Shown: positions 1 to 6,485, counted from the stretch's first letter. The stretch is 12,487 nt of DNA from Nitrosomonas sp. (GCA_005779435.1 SXJH01000073.1:1-12487), one strand, 5' to 3'. A program made the numbers and translations. The notes: generated from the letters alone by a model not told the origin.

Positions 1-195
1 AAGAAAGTTACCCATATGGTGCAAAGCTTGGAGAGAGATCTGCTCGATCTATTGCTTGCCAACGTTCCTGCCAAGAAAGCATCCGGCGAAGAGGAAGGGC
101 TCATGAACGGACCGGTCACAAATCCGGAAAAGAGAACCGATGTGGTTTGCAATCAAGATCAGGTCGACGATCTATTGGCAAGCCTCGGTTTCTAA
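1..195 (+). CDS. cheZ: Chemotaxis protein phosphatase CheZ, C-terminal end (5' truncated by window)
   Basis: Only the last 64 codons are present, in frame from base 1 to a TAA at 193-195. The visible part begins KKVTHMVQSLERDLLDLLL and ends QDQVDDLLASLGF. A short variable linker followed by an acidic terminal helix of the form D-Q-V-D-D-L-L-A-S-L-G-F is the hallmark of the CheZ tail, which binds phosphorylated CheY so that the upstream four-helix bundle can dephosphorylate it in the flagellar chemotaxis pathway. The catalytic bundle lies outside the window. The tail stops exactly where family members normally stop, but the stop codon sits in the first bases of a dispersed repeat (192-256). 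The recognition rests on this C-terminal motif alone, and it is a strong one. Confidence 0.88.
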   Translation, partial: KKVTHMVQSLERDLLDLLLANVPAKKASGEEEGLMNGPVTNPEKRTDVVCNQDQVDDLLASLGF

Positions 196-256
196 GGAAA
201 CGCCGATTCATTCGGCGAACGAGGTGAAGCACGAGGCACACGGAACGCAGCAACCG
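192..256 (+). repeat. Partial copy (65 bp) of a dispersed MITE-like repeat behind cheZ
   Basis: This stretch matches the reverse complement of 2680-2744 at 62 of 65 positions, by direct reading. Both copies begin CTAAGGAAACGC and run through TTCGGCGAACGAG to CAACCG. Here the similarity stops at 256, so only one end of the element and its inner flank are kept. The TAA stop of cheZ is formed by the first bases of the repeat. The start of the copy also folds on itself (CGCCGA, TTCAT, TCGGCG at about 201-217), which could give a short hairpin just after cheZ. The sequence between 196 and 294 separates cheZ from the convergent hydrolase gene and has no other gene. Confidence 0.85.
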
Positions 257-280
257 GGGGTATTTTTTAGGCACCCTCGG
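254..280. terminator. Hairpin between convergent cheZ and hydrolase genes
   Basis: CCGGGGGT at 254-261 can pair with ACCCTCGG at 273-280: 8 bp with one G-T wobble. The 11-base loop carries a run of six T. It lies between two convergent 3' ends (cheZ stop at 195, hydrolase stop at 295), where a bidirectional terminator would be expected. The T run is in the loop rather than after the stem, so this is not a textbook intrinsic terminator. Confidence 0.35.
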
Positions 281-294
281 CAAAATTCCGCCGT

Positions 295-924
295 CTACTG
301 CAAATATTTCAAGAACCAATCTGCCGCATGCGATGCAGCTTGTTCCAAGGTGCCCGGCTCTTCAAATAAATGCGTCGCCCCTGGTACCAGTATCAATTCT
401 TTCTCGCATCTCATCAATGCAAAAGCGCGCTCATTCAATTCGATTACACCATAGTCATTGCCGCCGACGACAAGCAATGTTGGCGCAATCACTTGACTTA
501 AAGCCGGGCTGCCGGCCAAATCGGGGCGTCCGCCTCGGGACACGACGGCTGAAACAATCCGATTCATTTTTGCCGCAGCCTGCAATGCCGCAGCCGCACC
601 CGTACTAGCGCCGAAATAACCGATTTTCAATGCCTTTGTTTCCGGATTGGCCAGCAACCAAGCTGTGGCGGCAAGCAAACGCTGCGTCAGCAAATCGATA
701 TCGAATCGCATGTCATAATCCCGGTCTTCCGCGTGTGTCAGCAAGTCGAACAACAAGGTACCGATACCCCGCTGCTGCAGCATTTTGGCGACATAAGTAT
801 TGCGAGGACTGAAGCGGCTGCTACCGCTGCCATGGGAAAACAATACCACGCCTGCCGCATGGGGCGGCAGTATCAACTCTCCGTCGAGTTCGACAGAACC
901 GGCCGGTATTTGAACCGTTGTCAT
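295..924 (-). CDS. Dienelactone hydrolase-like alpha/beta hydrolase
   Basis: The 209-residue product is a complete small cytoplasmic alpha/beta hydrolase of the dienelactone-hydrolase type, with no signal peptide. The oxyanion region VVLFSHGSGSSRFSPRN is at 27-42. The nucleophile elbow GASTGAA puts the catalytic serine at residue 107. The acid is probably Asp157 in VVGGND, and His185 lies in GATHLFEEPG. The stretch SRGGRPDLAG (129-138) is typical of the subfamily often found fused or next to a phosphoribosyltransferase domain, but here the hydrolase stands alone. The substrate is unknown. Its ATG overlaps the amrS stop codon (ATGA, 4 bp), so it is the last gene of the amrB-amrA-amrS operon and probably coupled to amrS translation. 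Whether it serves that system or merely travels with it cannot be told from sequence. Confidence 0.88.
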   Translation of the reverse strand: MTTVQIPAGSVELDGELILPPHAAGVVLFSHGSGSSRFSPRNTYVAKMLQQRGIGTLLFDLLTHAEDRDYDMRFDIDLLTQRLLAATAWLLANPETKALKIGYFGASTGAAAALQAAAKMNRIVSAVVSRGGRPDLAGSPALSQVIAPTLLVVGGNDYGVIELNERAFALMRCEKELILVPGATHLFEEPGTLEQAASHAADWFLKYLQ

Positions 925-2018
925 GCGGAAGCCCCGATTCGCACCGGGATGCGCTGCCTGCCGAATTGGCCGGCAAATCGCTCATAGCGGCCTGCAATCA
1001 TTGCATTGCAATTTTCACAACGGCCGCCCTCGGTCAAATGGTATTGCTTAATCTCATACCAGTCGCGCACGATTAATTCGCTGCCGCACGACGGACAGTA
1101 GGTGGTATCGCCCGCAACATGATGCACATTGCCGGTATACACATAGTGCAATCCGGCATCCAACGCAATTTTGCGTGCCCCGATCAACGTTTCAACCGGT
1201 GTTGACGGTATATCGTCTAATTTGTAATCCGGGTGAAACGCACTGAAATGCAACGGCACATCGGTCCCCAGTTCTTTGACGATCCAATCGCACATCGCGC
1301 CGATCTCCTGGCTTGAATCGTTTAATCCCGGAATCAGTAACGTCGTCAATTCCAACCACACATCGGTTTCATGCTTCAGATATTTCAACGTCTCCAGCAC
1401 GGGTAGCAAATGCGATCCGGTTTGTTTGACATAGAATTCTTCGGTGAATGCTTTCAAATCAACGTTGGCCGCATCCATTTTGGCGAAAAAATCCCGCCTT
1501 GGTTGCGCGTGAATATAACCCGCCGTCACTGCAACTGTTTTAATACCTTGGGCGTGGCAAGCATCGGCCACATCCATCGCATACTCGGCAAAAATCACCG
1601 GATCGTTATAAGTAAACGCAACGCTCTTGCAATGATTCTTTTTCGCGCAATTTGCAATGGCTTCCGGGATGGCTTGATCAAGCAGTCGATCAAAACTGCG
1701 CGACTTGGAAATATCCCAGTTCTGACAAAACTTGCAGGCAAGATTGCAGCCCGCCGTGCCGAAAGACAAAATGCTGCTACCCGGATAAAAGTGATTGAGC
1801 GGCTTTTTTTCAACAGGATCTATGCAGAAACCGGATGATCGTCCATACGTGGTCAATACCATCGCATCGCCGATACGCCCACGAACAAAGCACGCCCCGC
1901 GCTGCCCTTCGTGCAACTTGCAATCGCGCGGACACAAGTCGCACTGAATCCGGCCATCATCCAGCAAATGCCAGTACTTGGCCGGATAACGCTGCGCAAC
2001 GCCAATAGGTTCATCCAT
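921..2018 (-). CDS. amrS: AmmeMemoRadiSam system radical SAM enzyme
   Basis: This is a 365-residue radical SAM protein counted from the ATG at 2018. That start is preferred over one at 2084 because AAGGAG lies about 7 bases upstream and because the homologous region begins near QRYPAKYWHLL. The catalytic cluster motif CNLACKFCQNW (C91, C95, C98; CxxxCxxC) would hold the 4Fe-4S cluster that cleaves S-adenosylmethionine. Further cysteines occur at the N-terminus (CDLCPRDC plus C43) and the C-terminus (YCPSCG near 307-312 and RCENC near 333-337), suggesting extra metal sites. The family always neighbours MEMO- and AMMECR1-like genes, as here. It is related to the pyruvate-formate-lyase activating enzymes, but its substrate is not established. 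The start overlaps the amrA end by 8 bp (ATGGATGA) and the stop overlaps the next gene by 4 bp. Confidence 0.93.
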   Translation of the reverse strand: MDEPIGVAQRYPAKYWHLLDDGRIQCDLCPRDCKLHEGQRGACFVRGRIGDAMVLTTYGRSSGFCIDPVEKKPLNHFYPGSSILSFGTAGCNLACKFCQNWDISKSRSFDRLLDQAIPEAIANCAKKNHCKSVAFTYNDPVIFAEYAMDVADACHAQGIKTVAVTAGYIHAQPRRDFFAKMDAANVDLKAFTEEFYVKQTGSHLLPVLETLKYLKHETDVWLELTTLLIPGLNDSSQEIGAMCDWIVKELGTDVPLHFSAFHPDYKLDDIPSTPVETLIGARKIALDAGLHYVYTGNVHHVAGDTTYCPSCGSELIVRDWYEIKQYHLTEGGRCENCNAMIAGRYERFAGQFGRQRIPVRIGASA

Positions 2019-2757
2019 GCGCGCACTCCTTGGCAAAATCCGTTTCACGCCATTTGCTGACGGTATACCGGGATAGTTTGACATCTTCAGCCCAGAAGTT
2101 TTCGGGTAACCGTGCTTTCCGCTTTAGCTGAGCGAGAAATTGCTGCGGCTGTGAAAGATTTTCCCAAACCTGCGGCAGGAATGTGCTGCGATAGGCCCCG
2201 TACTCAAATACGATACCGTCGACATCCGGACGCAATTGCGCCAGCGCATCCGCTTCGCCGGAAAAACTCAGCGCTTGCAACTCGGAAAGCAACGATACCT
2301 CGATATCGGTTATATCCAATTCGTCGATTGCCAGCGGCATAAAACGGGGATCGCGGAACGCGGCCGATTGCGCATTATTGCTCACATCGTCAATCAGCGG
2401 ATCGCAGGCTTGCAAAGAACCGATACAACCGCGCAATTCCCCTCTTTGGGTCAAAGTCACAAATGTTGCGCCCGGCCTCGAAAGCCAGGACATATGCTCG
2501 CGTATGTCAGAAACCGCATAGGGCGCCGCGCGCAATACTTCAGCAATTGCCGCACGCGCAATGTTTAGCAGAACTTTCCCTTGCTCGTCTTTATTAGGAA
2601 AACGCTGATTAATTGGCTGTACGAGCGAATCACTTCGTTGCGCGGTACTCGCTCCCTCGCCTATCTCATTGATATGTCTCGGTTGCTGCGTTCCGTGCGC
2701 CTCGTGCTTCATCTCGTTCGCCGAATGAATCAGCGTTTCCTTAGTCATCATCGCCAT
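2011..2757 (-). CDS. amrA: AmmeMemoRadiSam system protein A (AMMECR1-like) with repeat-encoded N-terminal extension
   Basis: The 248-residue product carries an AMMECR1 domain from about residue 57 (DEQGKVLLNIARAAIAEVL) to the end. It includes the family signature LRGCIGSLQA at 108-117, the segment FRDPRFMPL and the C-terminal part KLSRYTVSKWRE. Residues about 5-54 are not AMMECR1-like: they are translated from the repeat element at 2595-2743. If that insertion is removed with one flanking TA, the gene would read M-A-M-M-T-N-K-D-E-Q-G-K directly into the conserved domain, so the insertion appears to have preserved the frame. Initiation could use the ATG at 2757, 2751 or 2748; GGGGA lies just ahead of the first and about 6 bases before the second. 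It sits 6 bp after amrB and overlaps amrS. Its role is undefined, but it is presumed to act with AmrB and AmrS. Confidence 0.92.
   Translation of the reverse strand: MAMMTKETLIHSANEMKHEAHGTQQPRHINEIGEGASTAQRSDSLVQPINQRFPNKDEQGKVLLNIARAAIAEVLRAAPYAVSDIREHMSWLSRPGATFVTLTQRGELRGCIGSLQACDPLIDDVSNNAQSAAFRDPRFMPLAIDELDITDIEVSLLSELQALSFSGEADALAQLRPDVDGIVFEYGAYRSTFLPQVWENLSQPQQFLAQLKRKARLPENFWAEDVKLSRYTVSKWRETDFAKECAHG
2595..2743 (-). mobile_element. MITE-like non-autonomous element inside the 5' end of amrA
   Basis: A segment with terminal inverted repeats is seen directly. On the + strand its left end reads TTAGGAAAACGCTGATT (2594-2610) and its right end reads AATCAGCGTTTCCTTA (2728-2743). The next 15-20 bases inside each end are also related (CTGATTAATTGGCTGTACGAG against CTGATTCATTCGGCGAACGAG read inward, 16 of 21). 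The core, 2597-2741, is 145 bp and is flanked by TA on both sides, which resembles the TA target duplication of IS630/Tc1-type elements; that family assignment is inference. It encodes no transposase. TA plus core is 147 bp, or 49 codons, and one frame is open throughout, so amrA reads across it. The half at 2680-2744 recurs at 192-256. Confidence 0.8.
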
Positions 2758-2763
2758 TCCCCG

Positions 2764-3549
2764 TCAGTTAAAAGCAATTGCCGCATAACCGACAACTTTG
2801 TCCTTAGATCCCGCCGTGTCGCCGGAGTTTCTCAAATCCAACAATTGCGGGGTAAGCCGATGCCGCTGTGCCGCTATCATCAAACCATTGATGGCCGTAT
2901 AGCCGCATGCGTGATCGTGTTCGATAGGTTGCCGTAACTGCAATATCGCCTGAACTGTTTCGCGATCCGCGCGTTGCGCCATCGCGTAGGGTAGATAATG
3001 GGAAAGATCGGAGCTGATCACAATCAACGTTTCCGCTCCGCCCCATAAGCACTCCAGCACTTCAGCCACCGCTTCCGCCGAGGTCATTCCAACCGCCAGC
3101 GGCAACAAGGTAAATTCTCCCAGTATGCTTTGCAAAAACGGCAACTGGACTTCCAGCGAATGCTCCAACGCATGCGCTGCTTGACTAACGGTAACTTGCG
3201 GCAAATGCGCAATGGCATTTGCCAAATCCGCATCCAGCTTAACGTTCCCCAGTGGCGTGGCGAACATATCCGCTCCCGGCAGGGCCAAGCCATGCACTGC
3301 CACTCGATGCGCAGGGCCGAGCAAGACCACGCGCCGAATCGTGGAAGCAATGGAACCCAGGCTGGCATAAGCCGTCGCAGCGATTGCACCTGAATAGATA
3401 TACCCCGCATGCGGCACAATCAACGCTTTAGGATTGAAATCATGTCCTTTTGCTTGCGCAAGAAAATATTGCACATCTTGTCGCAATTGTTGAGCATCGG
3501 CGGGATAAAACAAACCCGCCACGGCGGGCGAACGAATCGTAGTCATCAT
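2764..3549 (-). CDS. amrB: AmmeMemoRadiSam system protein B (MEMO1-like)
   Basis: This 261-residue MEMO-family protein starts MMTTIRSPAVAGLFYPAD, the usual family N-terminus. The putative metal-site residues of the family are visible: His47 in VPHAGYIYSG, His81 in LLGPAHRV, His130 in EHSLEVQLPFLQ, Asp181 and His184 in SSDLSHY, and Cys215 in ACGYTAI. MEMO proteins share the fold of extradiol dioxygenases and LigB-like enzymes; human MEMO1 has been reported to bind metal through equivalent His and Cys residues. The bacterial function is unknown. GGAG about 6 bases upstream supports the ATG at 3549. It is the first gene of the leftward operon amrB-amrA-amrS-hydrolase; the promoter should lie in the 137-bp gap 3550-3686, but no strong consensus is obvious. 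Confidence 0.94.
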   Translation of the reverse strand: MMTTIRSPAVAGLFYPADAQQLRQDVQYFLAQAKGHDFNPKALIVPHAGYIYSGAIAATAYASLGSIASTIRRVVLLGPAHRVAVHGLALPGADMFATPLGNVKLDADLANAIAHLPQVTVSQAAHALEHSLEVQLPFLQSILGEFTLLPLAVGMTSAEAVAEVLECLWGGAETLIVISSDLSHYLPYAMAQRADRETVQAILQLRQPIEHDHACGYTAINGLMIAAQRHRLTPQLLDLRNSGDTAGSKDKVVGYAAIAFN

Positions 3550-3686
3550 TTTTCTCCAAATGTCTTATCAATATAGGCATAAGACACAAAATCAAGAAAA
3601 ATCACAACTATGTGGCTGGCGTACTATGGGTGTTTATGGATTAATCTATTGTTAACAAGCCATTAAAAATTTATCGTGGCGAAAAA
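3550..3686. other. AT-rich intergenic region upstream of amrB
   Basis: This gap separates the 3' end of the lipase gene from the start of amrB, both leftward. It is AT-rich and must hold any amrB promoter. On the minus strand TTGATT (about 3587-3592) is followed after 16 bases by TATTGA, with TATATT overlapping it; neither pair is a good sigma-70 match. The palindrome GTTAAC occurs at 3651-3656. No clear intrinsic terminator for the lipase gene is visible. Confidence 0.3.
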
Positions 3687-4895
3687 TCACCAGCCGCTCT
3701 GATAAATATCGATCAGACCGGTTGCATTATTGGCTAGCCGGGCAATGCTGTGACGATCAAAACGCAGATCATCCAGATCCGAAACCGTATCCGGAAAAAC
3801 TTCCTTTAAATCGAAATCAAATTGAATCAATGGCGTCACATGCTTTGCATTCAAGTAAAAATCACCCGATTCATCGGTATTGGAAATCGGATCATGCACA
3901 TCGGCAATGACAAAAATCAGATCGCTCAACTGATCCAGCGGCAAAGCAAGCGGATAATCATCGAAGAAATCATCGGGTACCGGCGAGGAATTAAAAGCAA
4001 ACGTCTCCAATCCCAAGGCGGCACCTGCAGCTTGCGCCAATCCACCGCCCAGCGAATGTCCGGTTACGGTAATTTTTCGTCCGGGATATTTCGCAACCAT
4101 CGCTTGCGCAAAATTAAAAGCATGCTTGAATTGATCGTGTGCAAAACCGAATACCAAAGCCGCATCGGCTGCTTTATCCAGCAAAAAATCCGTACAAAAA
4201 AGACAAGTTTCGGTACCGCGATACGCAATCACCAGATCGCCATTATCCCGGTTTTGAAAAACCCCTGCCTGCATACCGGAACTCCGATCGATGGTTTCGA
4301 TTAAATCCCAGTTATCGACCACCGCATTATCGAAATCGTAAATTGCATCGGCCAATTTGGCATACGGGATCGATTTTCCCAATAAATCGACTGCGCGCCG
4401 TTCATGAGAAAGCAACATGCCGTAGGGTTTCCAGTGAGTATTTGGCACGTAATCCGTATTGTTATAAAGCGCAATACTGTTTAACTCAAAAACAAATTCC
4501 GAATCGTCATCAGTATCCAGCACGCGCGTCAGATTAACGGTATAACGCTCCGTCCCGTAGAGCCTTGGAATATCAATCTTGGGCAATGTCAATACGCCGC
4601 TGGTCATTGAGAAAGAAGGGCTGTGCCTATCGGAAGCTTCGTCGAAATCCGCGCCGATCAATCTAAACCGGTTCGGATTGTCACTCCCCATCCATTGCAA
4701 GGCCGCTTTATAGATTTGCTCTCCCGATGAATCCGATACCACGATGTTTTGCAAACAAACCAAGCCGTTGGATTCAATATAAGCAGCCGGTACGGATAAA
4801 ACAGAACATTCGCTGGGTATTGCCCGCGCCCATGGAGCCAAAACCATCAAAGCAACCAGACCGGCCAATCTGCATAAATTTGAAAATCTTTTCAT
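3687..4895 (-). CDS. Secreted class 3 lipase-like hydrolase
   Basis: The 402-residue product has a signal peptide (MKRF, hydrophobic 10-20, cleavage probably after APWARA at 25), so export to the periplasm or beyond is likely. Residues 30-150 form a beta-rich, Cys-containing region of unknown function (segments such as SGVLTLPKIDI and YTVNLTRVLD). The C-terminal half is a lipase class 3 domain. YAKLADAIYD starts it and LVIAYRGTE is the oxyanion strand. VTGHSLGGGLAQAAG holds nucleophile Ser281, and Asp335 (VHDPIS) and His382 (DRHSIARL) are the probable remaining triad. Such enzymes cleave ester bonds of acylglycerols or other lipids; the actual substrate is unknown. It lies 22 bp behind murA on the same strand, probably co-transcribed, though the functions are unrelated. 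No clear ribosome site precedes the ATG. An acidic, Asp-rich surface is evident. Confidence 0.9.
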   Translation of the reverse strand: MKRFSNLCRLAGLVALMVLAPWARAIPSECSVLSVPAAYIESNGLVCLQNIVVSDSSGEQIYKAALQWMGSDNPNRFRLIGADFDEASDRHSPSFSMTSGVLTLPKIDIPRLYGTERYTVNLTRVLDTDDDSEFVFELNSIALYNNTDYVPNTHWKPYGMLLSHERRAVDLLGKSIPYAKLADAIYDFDNAVVDNWDLIETIDRSSGMQAGVFQNRDNGDLVIAYRGTETCLFCTDFLLDKAADAALVFGFAHDQFKHAFNFAQAMVAKYPGRKITVTGHSLGGGLAQAAGAALGLETFAFNSSPVPDDFFDDYPLALPLDQLSDLIFVIADVHDPISNTDESGDFYLNAKHVTPLIQFDFDLKEVFPDTVSDLDDLRFDRHSIARLANNATGLIDIYQSGW

Positions 4896-4917
4896 CGTCT
4901 ATTTGTTATCGTACTCG

Positions 4918-6168
4918 CTAAACGCGTCGGATTTGCGCACCTAGCGCAGATAATTTTCCTTCAATGTTTTCATAACCGCGATCCAAATGATAGATGCGAT
5001 CGATAACAGTCTCACCTTGCGCAACCAAGCCGGCAATCACCAAACTGGCGGATGCACGTAAATCGGTGGCCATCACATTGGCGCCATCCAATTGCGCAAT
5101 ACCGTGGATAATGGCCGTATTGCCTTCCACTTCAATATGGGCATTCATCCGCTTCAATTCCTGCACATGCATCAGACGATTCTCAAATATCGTTTCTGTG
5201 ATTATGGCCGTGCTGTCCGCTATGCAATTCAATGACATAAACTGTGCTTGCATATCGGTTGGAAAAGCCGGATAGGGGGCCGTGCGTACATTCACAGATT
5301 TCGGTTTTCCATTCATTTTCAACATGATCCAATTTTCATTGGAACTGATGCGAGCACCTGCTTCGATCAGTTTATCGATCACGGCATCAAGCAAATGGGC
5401 GTCGGTATTTTTTAAGCAAATCTCACCGCCGGTTGCGGTCGCTGCAACGAGGAAAGTACCCGTTTCAATACGATCGGGCATAACTGCATGCTCCGCACTG
5501 TGCAATGATTGCACGCCCTCAATGGTAATAATATCTGTTCCCGCCCCCTGAATTCTTGCTCCCATCGCGCTCAAGCAATGAGCCAAATCGGTAATTTCAG
5601 GCTCTCGAGCAGCATTCTCAAGTATTGTCGTACCTTCCGCAAGCGCCGCCGCCATCATCAAATTTTCCGTTCCCGTTACGGTGACGATATCAAATACGAT
5701 GCGCGCGCCGTGCAGTTTTTTCGCCACGGCATGAATATAACCATGCTTGATCTGAATCTCAGCTCCCATCGCTTGCAATCCTTTGATATGCTGATCGACA
5801 GGACGTTGACCAATCGCACAACCGCCTGGCAATGAAATATTGGCCTCCCCCGCACGCGCGAGCAGCGGGCCAAGCACTAGAATCGCTGCTCGCATGGTTT
5901 TAACCATTTCATACGGCGCCACCAGATGTGTTAAATTTCTGGCGGATAATACAAGCTCGGTCGCATTATTCCGGGTCACTTCCAGTCCTATTTGCTCGAG
6001 CAGCGCCAACATAGTCGCTATATCTTGCAGGGCAGGAACATTTGATACTTTTATCGGCTCTTGCGTTAGTAGTGATGCGCACAAAACGGGCAGCGCGGCA
6101 TTTTTTGCACCCGAGATTGAAATTTCGCCGCACAATGGCGATCCGCCCTGGATAATCAGTTTCTGCAT
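4918..6168 (-). CDS. murA: UDP-N-acetylglucosamine 1-carboxyvinyltransferase
   Basis: This is a complete 416-residue MurA, the cytoplasmic enzyme that transfers enolpyruvate from phosphoenolpyruvate to UDP-GlcNAc in the first committed step of peptidoglycan synthesis; it is the fosfomycin target. The start MQKLIIQGGSPLCGEISISGAKNAALPVL has the conserved Lys22-Asn23. Cys117 in LPGGCAIGQRPVDQH is the active-site cysteine, so the fosfomycin-sensitive form is expected. Asp305 in FPTDMQAQFM is the catalytic acid. Length and ends match the family. The ribosome site is weak (AGGA about 13 bases upstream). In many betaproteobacteria murA lies beside bolA and the his genes; here it is followed by a lipase and preceded by a gene-poor stretch, so that cluster is broken at this locus. 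Confidence 0.97.
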   Translation of the reverse strand: MQKLIIQGGSPLCGEISISGAKNAALPVLCASLLTQEPIKVSNVPALQDIATMLALLEQIGLEVTRNNATELVLSARNLTHLVAPYEMVKTMRAAILVLGPLLARAGEANISLPGGCAIGQRPVDQHIKGLQAMGAEIQIKHGYIHAVAKKLHGARIVFDIVTVTGTENLMMAAALAEGTTILENAAREPEITDLAHCLSAMGARIQGAGTDIITIEGVQSLHSAEHAVMPDRIETGTFLVAATATGGEICLKNTDAHLLDAVIDKLIEAGARISSNENWIMLKMNGKPKSVNVRTAPYPAFPTDMQAQFMSLNCIADSTAIITETIFENRLMHVQELKRMNAHIEVEGNTAIIHGIAQLDGANVMATDLRASASLVIAGLVAQGETVIDRIYHLDRGYENIEGKLSALGAQIRRV

Positions 6169-6294
6169 GAAGATCAGTAAATCCTGGAAATCGATTCGAA
6201 TGTAGAGAGCGTACTCGATTTGTACGATCTTTTGTAGAGAAATTACCTGTTTTGCCGTACCCCTTCAACCTCACCATCTACCCGCAATACCCAT

Positions 6295-6405
6295 TCATAG
6301 CGCTGCCTGCGATAGTCGCTTATCCAACAGCACACACACCAACCCGCCTTCGTCATAACGATTCATGCAGCGGCTCAGGAGCGACAGCACTCGGTATTTT
6401 TAGCG
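6295..6405 (-). pseudogene. Possible transposase (helix-turn-helix) remnant
   Basis: Read leftward, this segment translates to about 36 codons containing CMNRYDEGGL, then LLDKRLSQAA, and then a TGA stop. The pattern R-Y-x-x-G-G-L-x-x-x-L-x-D-K-R-L-x-Q-A resembles the end of the helix-turn-helix region in ISNCY-type transposases, where it is followed by an S-R-R-x-P-V-D-E stretch. That continuation is missing, there is no start codon in a good context, and no catalytic domain follows. The match is from memory of the family and is short, so it is only a candidate relic of an insertion that may have disrupted the original murA neighbourhood. Confidence 0.3.
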
Positions 6406-6432
6406 ATCTAAACACTTAGTCATATGTTTAAT

Positions 6433-6449
6433 TGTTAAAATTATTAACA
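6433..6449. promoter_or_regulatory. Perfect inverted repeat TGTTAA-N5-TTAACA, possible operator
   Basis: TGTTAA (6433-6438) and TTAACA (6444-6449) are exact reverse complements separated by five A/T bases. The site lies 6 bp upstream of the proposed -35 box (6456-6461) of the lipoprotein gene, a position that could suit an activator or repressor dimer. AT-rich DNA makes such palindromes by chance fairly often, so the function is a guess. Confidence 0.35.
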
Positions 6450-6455
6450 TAGTTG

Positions 6456-6485
6456 TTGAAATGGTTACTAATTCATGACCATAAT
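6456..6485 (+). promoter_or_regulatory. Sigma-70-like promoter of the small lipoprotein gene
   Basis: TTGAAA at 6456-6461 and CATAAT at 6480-6485 are separated by 18 bases. Each box matches the sigma-70 consensus at 5 of 6 positions, judged by eye. Transcription would start near 6492 and leave a leader of about 94 bases before the ATG at 6586. The weaker pair TTCTTA / TATTTA (17-base spacer) lies closer to the gene. Confidence 0.5.

Noticed and set aside
140..454. Rightward 104-codon frame running from cheZ through the repeat into the hydrolase gene
   Set aside because: It is out of frame with cheZ, overlaps the hydrolase 3' end antisense and is made largely of repeat sequence. It has no family features.
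2018..2084. Upstream ATG of amrS at 2084 (22 extra residues)
   Set aside because: The ATG at 2018 has AAGGAG at good spacing and fits the family N-terminus. The upstream version overlaps amrA by 74 bp without a ribosome site.
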